From positions 1 through 42,757 of the forward strand of contig CAZOVB010000037.1 of assembly GCA_964583095.1 (NCBI GenBank): DNA of 42,757 bases. Reading direction: 5' to 3'. Under the pieces are notes generated by a model. That model had not been told where the DNA came from and made no database searches. It saw only the letters and a program-made list of their open reading frames with translations. The DNA is from CAZOVB01 sp964583095 (GTDB lineage: Bacteria; Planctomycetota; Phycisphaerae; SM23-33). Every line of letters starts with the position of its first letter. Position 1 is the stretch's first letter. Positions 26,341-35,093 of the stretch are shown here, one piece after another. The position numbers were made by a program, and so were the translations under genes.

Positions 26341-27141
26341 GTGTCGCCCCAGCCCCAGGATCCCGTTTACCAAAGACTCATCGATCAGCTTCGCAGTCTG
26401 CTGCGCGAGGAAGCTTACCGCCCCGGGCAGAAGTTCCTCTCAGAGAGGGAAATCTGCCGCAAGTATCAGGTCAGCCGAGCCACCGCGAACAAGGCCCTGT
26501 CCAACCTGATGGCCGAGGGCGTCCTGGAGTATCGCCGCGGCATCGGGACGTTCATCCGCGGGGAAGTCCTCAACTACGATCTGCGGAGCCTGGTGAGCTT
26601 CACCGAAAAAGCCCTCGCCGCCGGCAGGAAGCCCGCAACGCGCGTTTTGCACTTCGGGCACATACAGGCCTCCCAGGCGCCCGAAGCCGCCCGAGAACTT
26701 AATGCCGACCAGGATTCACAACTGATCCACATGCAGCGGCTCCGCCTGGCCGACAACCAGCCGGTCATCCTGGAATCCCGCTGGTGTCCAGCAAGGCTTT
26801 GCCCGAACCTGACACGCGAGGACCTGGACTCCTCGATCTACGCCCTGTGGACGGATCGTTACGAGCTGGATATCGCCGGGGCCGACCAGATCCTCCGAGC
26901 GGTGAACCTCGATGCTGCCCAGGCCGCCGCCTTGGACGTGCCCAAGGGCAGGGCCGCCCTGCTGTCGGTCTCGACCGGCAGGCTCAGCGATGGCCGGGGC
27001 CTCTGGCACGAGCACACGCTCTACCGGGCCGACGCCTACGAATTCCACAACCGCCTGGGGGAGCTTCGAACCCTCGCCCCCGCCGTGGGAATGCTCTGTC
27101 CCCCACCCGCATCCACTCCAACACCAGAAGGTATTTCATGA
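26341..27141 (+). CDS. GntR family transcriptional regulator (HutC-type, UTRA domain)
   Basis: A 266-residue repressor. A winged helix-turn-helix fills residues about 8-75 (LREEAYRPGQKFLSEREICRKYQVSRATANKALSNLM, ending GIGTFIR), and a UTRA ligand-binding domain follows (TRVLHFGHIQ, LIHMQRLRLADNQPVILESR). The start is GTG at 26341, after AGGAG. It overlaps the next gene by 3 bases (stop TGA at 27139-27141, ATG at 27138). It probably represses its own operon through the palindrome at 26293-26322, released by a sugar or sugar phosphate. Confidence 0.92.
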   Translation: MSPQPQDPVYQRLIDQLRSLLREEAYRPGQKFLSEREICRKYQVSRATANKALSNLMAEGVLEYRRGIGTFIRGEVLNYDLRSLVSFTEKALAAGRKPATRVLHFGHIQASQAPEAARELNADQDSQLIHMQRLRLADNQPVILESRWCPARLCPNLTREDLDSSIYALWTDRYELDIAGADQILRAVNLDAAQAAALDVPKGRAALLSVSTGRLSDGRGLWHEHTLYRADAYEFHNRLGELRTLAPAVGMLCPPPASTPTPEGIS

Positions 27142-29093
27142 TATCCAGGACGAAATTCACCCCGGGCCTGAGCGAAACCAACTGCATCGGCCCTTCCGGC
27201 GGGTACCGCGCCGGAGCCATCGCCGACCGCGTTGACCTGGCCTCCTGCTATCGCGACGGGGATGCTTTTTGCAGTGTCGATCCCTCCCGCTCGGGGCTCT
27301 TTGCCGTCAACGCAGGCCAATCGTTCAACCGAAGCGTCCTCCAGGCCGACTGGACCGGCAAGACGCTTGGCTACCAGTGGGCCCAGGACGGCGTGGACGT
27401 CGAAGCCCGCACCGCCCTTCCGGGACCGATCTTCCTGCCCCACGGCAAAACCGTCCCGTTGCGGATGCTCACGGAGGTCCACTGGATCGTGAATCTGGAG
27501 ACCGACGAGGAAGGCTATCTTGGCAGAGTGCCCGACGTGCAGGGCAGCCGGTTCTACCTCTTCAAGGGCAGGACGCGCAGCGTGCTTGTTGTCGCGTCCC
27601 AGCCGTTGAAGCTGGAGGTGGTATCGCACTCGTTCTGGGCTCTGCATTTTCCCCGGAAGGGCGGAAGGCTGATGCTGGTGCCCCTGCTCGACCCCGCCGA
27701 AGCCCCGTCGAGCGAGGCCCAGTTCGACCTCTGGCAGGAGATTCTCCGCAGGCCCCCGCTTCTCTGCCGGGAATCCTACTGCATCGAGGACGACAAGCTG
27801 ATCCTTCAACAGGAGTTCCCCGGTTCAACCATTGCCCCGGTTCCCCCGCTGCTGACCCATTTGGATTCCAGCAGCCTGATGCAACTTCCCGCCGGGCGCA
27901 AGACCCTCATGACCGCAGCCTTGGGGCCCTACCAATACGTCAAGGCAAGCAACTGGCAGGCAGAGATCCAACTGGACTGGACGCGGGCAACGCTCTCGCC
28001 TTCCCGGGAGGTCTCGGGTCGCCTGGCCCCCGTTCCGGAGGAACTCTCCTATGCCGGGGACGTGACATACAGCGAAGACGATCCGATGGATCAGCTTCTG
28101 AACCTGCGTATCTGGGCGCCCCTGCTGGAAGTCGCCCCGCAAAGACAGAAGGAGCAACTGCTCCAACGCCTCAAGGTCCCCTCCGCCAAGGCCTACCAGG
28201 ACTCGCTGGAGATCGTCACCGAACCGGTCACAGGCCGGAAGTGGGCAAAGGAGGACCAGATCTTCGATCTCTGGGGCGACGTCAGCTACGACCCGGACTG
28301 GTACAACGGTCTGTCGCTTTCAGGCCTCCAGCGGGCTTGCCGCTGCGGCGAGGAAAGCATCGCCGCTGCCGCCAGACGGACCGCCAGGAAGCTGCAGGCC
28401 ACCCGCGAACAACTCGTCGCCTTCTACGAGCTGTTCCATTGCTGGAGCTACAGCGCAGCGCTTTCCGATCCGCAGGCGACATTCTGGAACTCCGACTGCT
28501 CCCACAACGGACTGGAGGGCTTGCTGGCCGAGGCGAAAATGCGACGCGACGAAGGCAATGTCGACGGGGCCGACCGCATGCTCTACCTGGCCGGCAAAAC
28601 CGCTGCCGGCCTGCTGGCCCTGCAATACGCCGTCGATCACTGTCGCAGGATCGGCTACACCGCCCGCGACGACGGCGGGGAAGCGTTCGGCTGCGACGGC
28701 CTGGTCCCGGGCAGGGGCGTTACCGTCACTACCGCCGGAACCAAGGCCCCTTACAACCTCGTGAACAACTTCCCGGAGTATGTGGCCCTGCTGAAACTCC
28801 ACGGCCCCGTGGATGTCCTCCGCAGACAGGTCAGCGCCTGGGAAAAGCAGTTCCCCGGCCGCTACAAACACTGGGTGCAGTACTACATCGGACCCGAGGA
28901 AGCCCAGCGGCTGGAGAAGATGCTTCAGGAAAACCGCGTGCAATCCGCTGTCTTCTACCATCTTTCCCCGGAAATCTGGCTGCGAAGATTCGTCCTCGAA
29001 CAGGACCCCGAGACGATCGAAGAGAAATTCAACCCCCGAATCAACCTGGCCGAGCAGTTGCTCCTGCGAAGCGCCATGGAACTTGCCCTGTAA
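27138..29093 (+). CDS. Large uncharacterised protein of the GntR/DeoC operon
   Basis: A 651-residue protein with no signal peptide. The first 330 residues look beta-rich. The second half has helical segments with conserved-looking aromatic clusters (ELFHCWSYSAALSDPQATFWNSD, LYLAGKTAAGLLALQYAVDHCRR), a layout suggestive of a two-domain carbohydrate-active enzyme with an alpha/alpha barrel. No catalytic motif is recognised. The start ATG at 27138 follows AGAAGG and overlaps the GntR stop codon. It sits between a sugar-type repressor and a DeoC-like aldolase plus a Gfo/Idh/MocA oxidoreductase, so it probably carries out the first step in breaking down a particular sugar or glycoside. Placement by context only. 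Confidence 0.6.
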   Translation: MISRTKFTPGLSETNCIGPSGGYRAGAIADRVDLASCYRDGDAFCSVDPSRSGLFAVNAGQSFNRSVLQADWTGKTLGYQWAQDGVDVEARTALPGPIFLPHGKTVPLRMLTEVHWIVNLETDEEGYLGRVPDVQGSRFYLFKGRTRSVLVVASQPLKLEVVSHSFWALHFPRKGGRLMLVPLLDPAEAPSSEAQFDLWQEILRRPPLLCRESYCIEDDKLILQQEFPGSTIAPVPPLLTHLDSSSLMQLPAGRKTLMTAALGPYQYVKASNWQAEIQLDWTRATLSPSREVSGRLAPVPEELSYAGDVTYSEDDPMDQLLNLRIWAPLLEVAPQRQKEQLLQRLKVPSAKAYQDSLEIVTEPVTGRKWAKEDQIFDLWGDVSYDPDWYNGLSLSGLQRACRCGEESIAAAARRTARKLQATREQLVAFYELFHCWSYSAALSDPQATFWNSDCSHNGLEGLLAEAKMRRDEGNVDGADRMLYLAGKTAAGLLALQYAVDHCRRIGYTARDDGGEAFGCDGLVPGRGVTVTTAGTKAPYNLVNNFPEYVALLKLHGPVDVLRRQVSAWEKQFPGRYKHWVQYYIGPEEAQRLEKMLQENRVQSAVFYHLSPEIWLRRFVLEQDPETIEEKFNPRINLAEQLLLRSAMELAL

Positions 29094-29134
29094 ACACAAA
29101 CCCCCTGAATACCTGAAGAAAGGAACGACGAAAC

Positions 29135-29818
29135 ATGGACTACACCTACCAGGATGTTGCCAAGATGATCGATCATTCGCTGCTGAACCCGACCCTGAGC
29201 GTCGAGGAGCTCGAGGCCGGATGCAAACTGGCTGTGGACTACGATGTTGCCAGCGTCTGCATCATGCCCTACCATCTCAAGCGTTGCAGCGAGATACTGG
29301 CCGGCAGTACGGTCCAGCCAAGCACGACCATCGGCTTTCCGCACGGCGGACACAAGACGGCCACAAAGCTCTTCGAAGCCGAGCAGGCCTTGGCCGACGG
29401 CGGAACCGAGCTGGACATGGTCGTCAATATCTCGCAGGTCCTCAGCGGCGACTGGGACTACGTGGAGGCGGACATCAAGGCCGTCATCGACGTAACCCAC
29501 TCGGCCGGGCAGAAGGTAAAGGTGATCTTCGAGAACTGCTATCTCAACGATGAGCAGAAGATCCGCCTCTGCAAGATCTGCTCGGGACTTGGCGCCGACT
29601 GGGTCAAGACCTCCACCGGTTACGGAACCGGCGGCGCGACGATGGAAGATCTGAAGTTGATGATCGACAACACGCCCGACAACGTGCAGGTCAAGGCGGC
29701 CGGCGGTGTGCGGGATCTGGACAAGCTGCTGGAAGTTCGTTCGCTGGGCGTAACCCGTTGCGGCGCCAGCAGAACCAAGGATATGCTCGACGAGGCCAAA
29801 CGCCGCCTGGGCCAGTAA
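29135..29818 (+). CDS. deoC: Deoxyribose-phosphate aldolase-like protein (DeoC/LacD fold)
   Basis: A 227-residue class I aldolase with the catalytic features of DeoC: D94 in ELDMVVNI, the Schiff-base lysine K158 in WVKTSTGYGTGGAT, and K187 in VKAAGGVRD. Length fits the family. It would cleave 2-deoxyribose 5-phosphate or a related sugar phosphate to a C2 unit and glyceraldehyde 3-phosphate. The position in a GntR-controlled operon with a Gfo/Idh/MocA enzyme suggests a sugar other than deoxyribose. Gene 41 bp after the large unknown, start after AAAGGAACG. Confidence 0.9.
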   Translation: MDYTYQDVAKMIDHSLLNPTLSVEELEAGCKLAVDYDVASVCIMPYHLKRCSEILAGSTVQPSTTIGFPHGGHKTATKLFEAEQALADGGTELDMVVNISQVLSGDWDYVEADIKAVIDVTHSAGQKVKVIFENCYLNDEQKIRLCKICSGLGADWVKTSTGYGTGGATMEDLKLMIDNTPDNVQVKAAGGVRDLDKLLEVRSLGVTRCGASRTKDMLDEAKRRLGQ

Positions 29819-29842
29819 GCCGCGTCGAAATGCCACCCTCGA

Positions 29843-29870
29843 GGCGCCCGGGTTTTGCGACCCGGGCGCC
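29843..29870 (+). other. Strong intercistronic hairpin after deoC
   Basis: GGCGCCCGGG (29843-29852) and CCCGGGCGCC (29861-29870) form a perfect 10-bp GC stem with an 8-base loop, without a following T-run. It lies between the aldolase and the next gene and may stabilise the upstream part of the message or attenuate readthrough. Confidence 0.5.
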
Positions 29871-29902
29871 CCGAACCATTGAGACCGAAAGGAAAAACGA
29901 CC

Positions 29903-30892
29903 ATGGCTGACAAGCTTCGCTGGGGCATTCTCTCGACCGCTGCCATTGCACAGGAACAGGTAATTCCCGCAATGAAGGCCAGCAAAAACTCCACACCCTA
30001 TGCCATCGCCTCCCGCAGTGCCGAAAAGGCCGCTGATGTCGCAAAAGAGTTCGGCATCGAGAAATCCTACGGCAGCTACGATGAGCTGCTGGCCGACCCC
30101 GACGTCGACGCCATCTACAACCCCCTGCCTGTCAGCATGCATGCCCCCTGGTCTCTCAAGGCCGCGGACGCCGGCAAACCCGTCCTCTGCGAAAAGCCCC
30201 TTACCGCCGATGCCGCCGAAGCCCGAAAGCTCATCGACGGCTTCAAGAGCAAGGACGTCCTGCTGGCCGAGGCAGCCATGTGGCGCTTCCATCCGCTGCA
30301 TAAGAAGGTCAAGGAGATGATCGACAGCGGCGCCATCGGGGATCTCCACCTGCTCCGGGCCGAGTTCCTCGTCCCCCTGGAAGGCGACGACGACATCCGC
30401 TTCCGCAAGGAAACCGCCGGCGGCGCCATGCGCGACGTGGGCTTCTACTGCGTCGAGGTCTTCCGGACCATGCTCGACAACCAGATGCCCATCAGCGTCG
30501 AGGCAGAGGGCGCCTTCAATGACCAGGGCGTCGAAGAATGGCTCGTGGCAAGTCTGCGATTTCCCAACAACGTGCTGGCCACACTCCAGTGCTCCCTGCG
30601 CTCCGGCTTCCAGTGCGACTATGAAATCGCCGGTTCCACAGGTCGCCTCGTCAGCCCCAAGGGCACCTGTGTCATGGGCGAAGAGCCGGCTGAGATACAC
30701 TACTGGCACGACTGGGATACCGAGGTCATCAAGATGGACAACATCGACCACTACGTCCCCATGGTCGAGAACTTCGCCGACTGCGTCCTGAACGACGCGG
30801 CCCCGGCCTTTGATATCGAAGACTCCATCAAAACCATGGAGATCATCGACGCCGTCCTGGAAAGTGCCCGCGAAAAAGCCGGTCTTGAGTAG
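29903..30892 (+). CDS. Gfo/Idh/MocA family oxidoreductase
   Basis: A 329-residue NAD(P)-dependent oxidoreductase. The Rossmann start is WGILSTAAIAQEQVIPA and the EKP motif is LCEKPLTAD. MWRFHPLHKKVKEMI and MRDVGFYCVEVFRTML, which hold typical substrate-binding residues, follow. The start at 29903 follows GAAAGGAAAAACGACC. It is the last gene of the GntR operon. It probably oxidises or reduces a sugar, supplying or using the product of the aldolase. It belongs to a different branch from the enzyme at 21325, with which it shares only the family motifs. Confidence 0.92.
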   Translation: MADKLRWGILSTAAIAQEQVIPAMKASKNSTPYAIASRSAEKAADVAKEFGIEKSYGSYDELLADPDVDAIYNPLPVSMHAPWSLKAADAGKPVLCEKPLTADAAEARKLIDGFKSKDVLLAEAAMWRFHPLHKKVKEMIDSGAIGDLHLLRAEFLVPLEGDDDIRFRKETAGGAMRDVGFYCVEVFRTMLDNQMPISVEAEGAFNDQGVEEWLVASLRFPNNVLATLQCSLRSGFQCDYEIAGSTGRLVSPKGTCVMGEEPAEIHYWHDWDTEVIKMDNIDHYVPMVENFADCVLNDAAPAFDIEDSIKTMEIIDAVLESAREKAGLE

Positions 30893-31007
30893 GTTCCAGG
30901 CCCCCCAGAGCCACAGAAGGCAAACTCCGCCGTCCGGGCCCCGAAAAAGCGCTGTGCCGGCGGGTGTCGTTGGCCACTCCATAAGACCTCCACGGAGACA
31001 AGCAGCC

Positions 31008-31379
31008 ATGCATGCCTTGCAGAAGCCCCTCTTTGCGTTGGCCTTTCTTCTCCTGGCCTGCTCGGGTCCGGGTTGCCAGGATCGGAGGCCCTCTGAATCC
31101 CGCAGCGAGTCGAACGATTTGCTGGGTCTGTGGCAGGCCCAAAACCAAGACTACACCCTCGAGGCCGAGTTCTACCAGGACGCCACCTTCTACTACTTCT
31201 ACAGCGATCCGTCTGAAGACCGCGAGGGCAGCGGCACATGGAAGCGCGAGGAGGAGAAGTACGTCCTGGAGGTCGACAGCGGAATGATCTACCTCTGCGA
31301 CATCACCTTTGATGAAGAAGGTGACATGACCATCGAAACCGAATCGGCCGGTACGTGGGAATTCAAGAGGGGCCAGTAA
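31008..31379 (+). CDS. Small lipoprotein
   Basis: A 123-residue protein with a lipoprotein signal (MHALQKPLFALAFLLLAC, lipobox LLAC with C18). The mature part is a small acidic beta-rich domain (LLGLWQAQNQDYTLEAEFY, YFYSDPSEDREGSGTWKREE) of the lipocalin-like type, ending in WEFKRG. The ATG at 31008 follows CGGAG. It is convergent with the DNA methyltransferase gene that ends at 31401. No specific function can be inferred. Confidence 0.75.
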   Translation: MHALQKPLFALAFLLLACSGPGCQDRRPSESRSESNDLLGLWQAQNQDYTLEAEFYQDATFYYFYSDPSEDREGSGTWKREEEKYVLEVDSGMIYLCDITFDEEGDMTIETESAGTWEFKRGQ

Positions 31380-31400
31380 CCCTGCAGATCCAGGTTTGGG

Positions 31401-32522
31401 TCAAAGCAGCCGGTTGTCCTTGCCGCGATTGCCGATCTGGTTCGCCTTGACCCGCTTGCGGTCCTTGACCTTCGCGGGAGCCTTGCTGGGCAGCTTCGGC
31501 ATGGCCCGGGCTTTGCCCGAGGGCTCATTGGCATGGACGCGGATCTTCGGACGCCTGTCACCCATTCGTCGCAACTTCTCCAACTGCTCCCAGACTTCCT
31601 GCGGAGGATACTCGCGCTCGACCCCGGCCGTGCCAAGCCGACCATTGAAGAACCCGACGAACGCCTTGAGAAGATGCGGGTTCTCGAGCATCGTCGTCGT
31701 TGCCAGGGCGGCCTCCATGTAGGAGGCCGAGAGCTCTTCGAATATCTCCGGCGCCCAGTGCTCTCCGGCTTCCACGATCCGGTCCAGAACGCGCGTTTCT
31801 CTCAGCCGCCGGTTGCCCTCGGTCACGTAGGTTTCGGAAACGTCCGTCCCCACCCAGCGTCGCCCGGCGCGCTTGGCCGAGACCAGCGTCGTCCCGCTGC
31901 CCGAGAACGGGTCCAGAACCACATCCCCCACCTTCGAGCAACTGCGCACGATGCGATTCAGCAGCAGCGTGGGCATCTGGCAAGGATGCCAGCCTTCCCG
32001 CTCCGCGTAAGTCCCGCAGACGCGCGGAAATTCATTCCATACGTCATCCGGAATCTTGCCCTTGGGGTTGGCCCGCTTGTCGCGGTACACCCGCTGGCGG
32101 TCGCTGAAAACACGGACCGCTTCATCGTTGAATGTGAACGACGAGGGGTCCTTGACGAAGTAGAACAGGTGCGCATGGGCCCGGGCGAACTTGGCCTTGG
32201 CGTTCTGCCCGAACGTGTAATGCCAGATTACCCAGTTGCGCAGGCTCAGGCCCAGTTGGCGACCGATCATCCGCACCTCGGCGGCGTATTCATCCCCGAT
32301 GGCCACCCAGAATGTTCCGGAAGGCTTCAGGACCTTGCAGACCGCCTCCATCCAGTCATGCGTCCACCGGTAGTAATCGTCGTAGGCGCGGGTGTCCTCG
32401 TACACGTCGTAGCGGAACCCGATATTGAACGGCGGGTCGGCGAAAGCCAGATCGACAAACGGCTCCTTCGCCCCGGCAAGGATATCTATGCAGTCCCCCT
32501 GTGTAATACGATCCAGATCCAT
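31401..32522 (-). CDS. Orphan DNA (adenine-N6 or cytosine-N4) methyltransferase, beta class
   Basis: A 373-residue enzyme with the beta-class order of motifs: the catalytic ADPPFNIG (motif IV) near residue 28 and the SAM-binding DPFSGSGTTL (motif I) near residue 210. The C-terminal part of about 130 residues ends in a lysine-rich basic tail (KAPAKVKDRKRVK) and may bind DNA non-specifically, as in CcrM-type enzymes. No restriction endonuclease gene is adjacent, so it may be a solitary methyltransferase that marks DNA for the cell cycle or gene control. The start at 32522 follows AAGGCGAG. The exported protein gene lies directly upstream. Confidence 0.88.
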   Translation of the reverse strand: MDLDRITQGDCIDILAGAKEPFVDLAFADPPFNIGFRYDVYEDTRAYDDYYRWTHDWMEAVCKVLKPSGTFWVAIGDEYAAEVRMIGRQLGLSLRNWVIWHYTFGQNAKAKFARAHAHLFYFVKDPSSFTFNDEAVRVFSDRQRVYRDKRANPKGKIPDDVWNEFPRVCGTYAEREGWHPCQMPTLLLNRIVRSCSKVGDVVLDPFSGSGTTLVSAKRAGRRWVGTDVSETYVTEGNRRLRETRVLDRIVEAGEHWAPEIFEELSASYMEAALATTTMLENPHLLKAFVGFFNGRLGTAGVEREYPPQEVWEQLEKLRRMGDRRPKIRVHANEPSGKARAMPKLPSKAPAKVKDRKRVKANQIGNRGKDNRLL

Positions 32523-32550
32523 CTGATTCTCGCCTTCCCTGCAAATACTG

Positions 32551-33657
32551 TTACGGAGCCGGCGTTTGGGAATCTTGCGTCGGCTCGGGAATGTCATTGA
32601 GCGTCACGCCCTGGGAGATCTTTTTGGACAGTGTCAAAGCCCTGGCCTCGAGTTCCTCGATTCCCGGGCGAACATCCAGTACGTAAAGCAGCGTATCATT
32701 GCCGTGCGAACGGGTCGCCAGCGTGCGAATGGTCAGCCCTTCGCGGCCGCGTATCAGGACTCGTTTGCCCGAAAGCACTCCCAGGGAGGCATCGGTGACT
32801 TCCTCGATCTTCGGAAGCGTCGGATTTTCTTCGCCCTGGGCCTTGAGTTCCGATCGAGCCTGTTCGAAACGTTCACGAAGGCTCTCGATCTGATCCGCCA
32901 CGGTCGTGGTTCCCTCCTGGCGAAGCGCGAGCAGCTCGGATCCGATGGCTCCGCGCAGCCCTTTGGCGTAATCCATTACCTCCGCCCGCAGACCCAGCTG
33001 CGTGGCGTAGACATACCAGCCCAGGGGAGCTCGCAGCGACGCAGCCATCCGCTGGTCAACCACCGGATCCGACACCAGGGGAAACTCCACCTGGGAAACC
33101 GGCTCGAGGTCCATCAGCGAAAGACTCTCGCTGAGTTCACGCAGAATCGGAATCAGGCCGGCCTTCTGCGAGGCCTTGGCCGTAACCGTCAAGACGCAGG
33201 CCAGTTGCGATTCTTCCTGGCCGGCCGAACGCACAAAGCACACCTGTCCGGTATAAAGCGTCTGGTCTGCCTGGCCGTATCGGACGACATTCAGATGCGC
33301 GGGCCGATCGGCTACCTGAACCGACGCGGACGTGATTTCAGAAAGCCGGACATACGAACGGTCCTTTCGCATCGCAATGTACGCCTTGTCCAGGATCTCC
33401 TCGGGGCTCGTGTCGGCATCAACCCGCGTCAGCCGGAGCCGAAGCATCTTCAGCGCCCCAGCCTCACTGGACTCCACCGCCTGGAGAAGGTCAAACTCCT
33501 GGCTCGGGGCCTGCAGCGTGAAGTCTTCCGGTAAGGTCAGCTTGAGCCCCGCATGAGGCAGGGAAAGCTCTCGCCGGGAAACTTCGTCCTGGCTCCATAC
33601 CGGGCCCGAAAGGCAAAGGACCACAACCGCAATGACCCATCTGTTTGTGCTCGACAT
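32551..33657 (-). CDS. Exported hypothetical protein
   Basis: A 368-residue protein with a signal peptide (MSSTNRWVIAVVVLCLSGPVWSQ). The mature part is a mix of beta and helix without a recognised domain; residues about 255-280 (QIESLRERFEQARSELKAQGE) could form a short coiled coil. The tail is rich in Pro/Thr. It is probably periplasmic. It ends 28 bp upstream of the DNA methyltransferase gene and could be co-transcribed with it, with no functional link visible. Confidence 0.75.
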   Translation of the reverse strand: MSSTNRWVIAVVVLCLSGPVWSQDEVSRRELSLPHAGLKLTLPEDFTLQAPSQEFDLLQAVESSEAGALKMLRLRLTRVDADTSPEEILDKAYIAMRKDRSYVRLSEITSASVQVADRPAHLNVVRYGQADQTLYTGQVCFVRSAGQEESQLACVLTVTAKASQKAGLIPILRELSESLSLMDLEPVSQVEFPLVSDPVVDQRMAASLRAPLGWYVYATQLGLRAEVMDYAKGLRGAIGSELLALRQEGTTTVADQIESLRERFEQARSELKAQGEENPTLPKIEEVTDASLGVLSGKRVLIRGREGLTIRTLATRSHGNDTLLYVLDVRPGIEELEARALTLSKKISQGVTLNDIPEPTQDSQTPAP

Positions 33658-33805
33658 GATTGGTACTCCCTCTGAAGGGCTGTTCGAGTCGCAAGCCGCA
33701 CCGGCCGACGACGGTTCTACCTCACTTCAAGGCTGCATTGTACCCGGCACGGACACGACCCGAAAGCCCCAATCTTCGACCGTCAAACCCCGGTCAAGCA
33801 GGCCG

Positions 33806-34870
33806 CTAGATCTTCCGCCCCAGCACGAGCAGGGACGTCGCGATGATCCCGTAGAAAATCAGGTACACCAACAGAAACGGCAGCCCGTGGAGCCGCCGAA
33901 ACTCCTTGCCCTCCGTGGCGCCCAGGAACCTCACCAGGGCCAGAAGGACCAGCATGGCCGGAACGTACAGCCAGAAAAACGAGGGCTTGACGTCCAGTCC
34001 ACCCGGCAGAGAAGCAGCCCCGATCACCAGCAGCAGGTTCAAAATATTGGCACCGATGACATTGCCCACCAGCAGTTCGGCGTGACCTCTGATCAGCGAC
34101 GTAATGCCGGTAGCCAGTTCCGGCAGCGACGTACCCAGGGCGACCACCGTCACCGCGATGACCTCGGGCGGAATCTTCAGACGCAGCGAGATCACACTGA
34201 CCGAGCCGACCATCAGTTCCGATCCGGCCATTACCAGCACCAGGCCAAACAACAGGATCCCCACCACAAGGGCGATCCTCTTCCTGCCCTCGGCCGGGGG
34301 GGTTGTCTGGGAGGCCTCATCGGGTATCAGCTCCGGATGCTTCCGGCTCCACCGCACCGAAAGCCACAGGTATACCGCCAGCAGGGCCAGGAAGACCACC
34401 CCCATCGCTCGGCCCAGGTGCACGCGTGTGATATCTCCACTGCGGATCCACCCGAAGATCATGAAGGCAAAGAGCAGCAAGGCCGAGCCCAGTTGGATCC
34501 ACGCATGGCGGTTCATCAGGAACGGGTCCTTGGGCAGCGGGCGGATCATCGCGCAGAGCCCGAAGATGATCCCCGTGTTGAAGATCACCGACCCGATCGC
34601 GTTGCCCATGGCCAGGTCCGGCAGGCCCTGAAAGGCCGCGATGACCGAAACCGTCACCTCCGGCAGGGTCGTGCCCACCGAGACGATCGTCGCCCCGATG
34701 AGCACCTTGCTCATCCCCAGCGCCGAGGCCAGGCGGGCCGCTGCCCCCACCGCGCGGTCGGCCCCGATGACCAGGCACCCGAACCCCGCCAGCACAAACG
34801 CCCAGAGAAGCCAGGTCGTCTGCGAAGAGAAGAACGTCGGGTCCAGTTTTTCTAAAAGGGTCGCAAGCAT
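33806..34870 (-). CDS. Ca2+/Na+ (CaCA) antiporter-like membrane protein
   Basis: A 354-residue protein with about ten membrane helices and the two alpha-repeat motifs of the CaCA superfamily: GATIVSVGTTLPEVTVSVIAA in the first half and AVTVVALGTSLPELATGITS in the second. It would exchange Ca2+ for Na+ or H+ across the inner membrane. The start MLATLLEKLDP at 34870 was chosen because the preceding 23 residues of a longer reading are not membrane-like; the ribosome binding site is weak for both. It ends about 150 bp from the tRNA-Gly promoter. Confidence 0.9.
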   Translation of the reverse strand: MLATLLEKLDPTFFSSQTTWLLWAFVLAGFGCLVIGADRAVGAAARLASALGMSKVLIGATIVSVGTTLPEVTVSVIAAFQGLPDLAMGNAIGSVIFNTGIIFGLCAMIRPLPKDPFLMNRHAWIQLGSALLLFAFMIFGWIRSGDITRVHLGRAMGVVFLALLAVYLWLSVRWSRKHPELIPDEASQTTPPAEGRKRIALVVGILLFGLVLVMAGSELMVGSVSVISLRLKIPPEVIAVTVVALGTSLPELATGITSLIRGHAELLVGNVIGANILNLLLVIGAASLPGGLDVKPSFFWLYVPAMLVLLALVRFLGATEGKEFRRLHGLPFLLVYLIFYGIIATSLLVLGRKI

Positions 34871-34978
34871 GGGGCCACAAAAGTAGCCGCCCGAACCCCA
34901 CTTGGCAAGGGAAACCACAACCGCCGACGGGCGAGGCATTTTCCTGACAAAACCATCGGAAATTTTCGCCCAACCCCC

Positions 34979-35006
34979 TTGTCATCCGGGGGGAAATGTG
35001 TATTCT
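34979..35006 (+). promoter_or_regulatory. Promoter of tRNA-Gly
   Basis: TTGTCA (34979-34984), 16 bases, TATTCT (35001-35006), ending 15 bases before the mature 5' end of the tRNA at 35022. Confidence 0.65.
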
Positions 35007-35021
35007 AGCTGGAACCCGCAC

Positions 35022-35093
35022 GCGGGCGTAGCTCAGTGGTAGAGCGTCACGTTGCCAACGTGAATGTCGTGAGTTCAAATCTCATCGCCCGCT
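35022..35093 (+). tRNA. tRNA-Gly (GCC), att site of the right-hand element
   Basis: A cloverleaf with acceptor stem GCGGGCG (35022-35028) and CGCCCGC (35086-35092), discriminator T at 35093, anticodon loop TTGCCAA (anticodon GCC, Gly) and T-arm GAGTTCAAATCTC. CCA is not encoded. The integrase gene on the opposite strand ends inside it at 35047, so the 3' half of the tRNA serves as the attachment core. Confidence 0.95.
35047..35093. other. Attachment-site core (attL) inside tRNA-Gly
   Basis: The tRNA 3' half from the anticodon stem to the discriminator is shared with the integrase 3' end on the other strand. The boundary with mobile DNA is expected between 35047 and 35093, where the second copy of the tRNA 3' half is expected at the right-hand end of the element, beyond the window. 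The exact core cannot be fixed without that copy. Confidence 0.6.
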
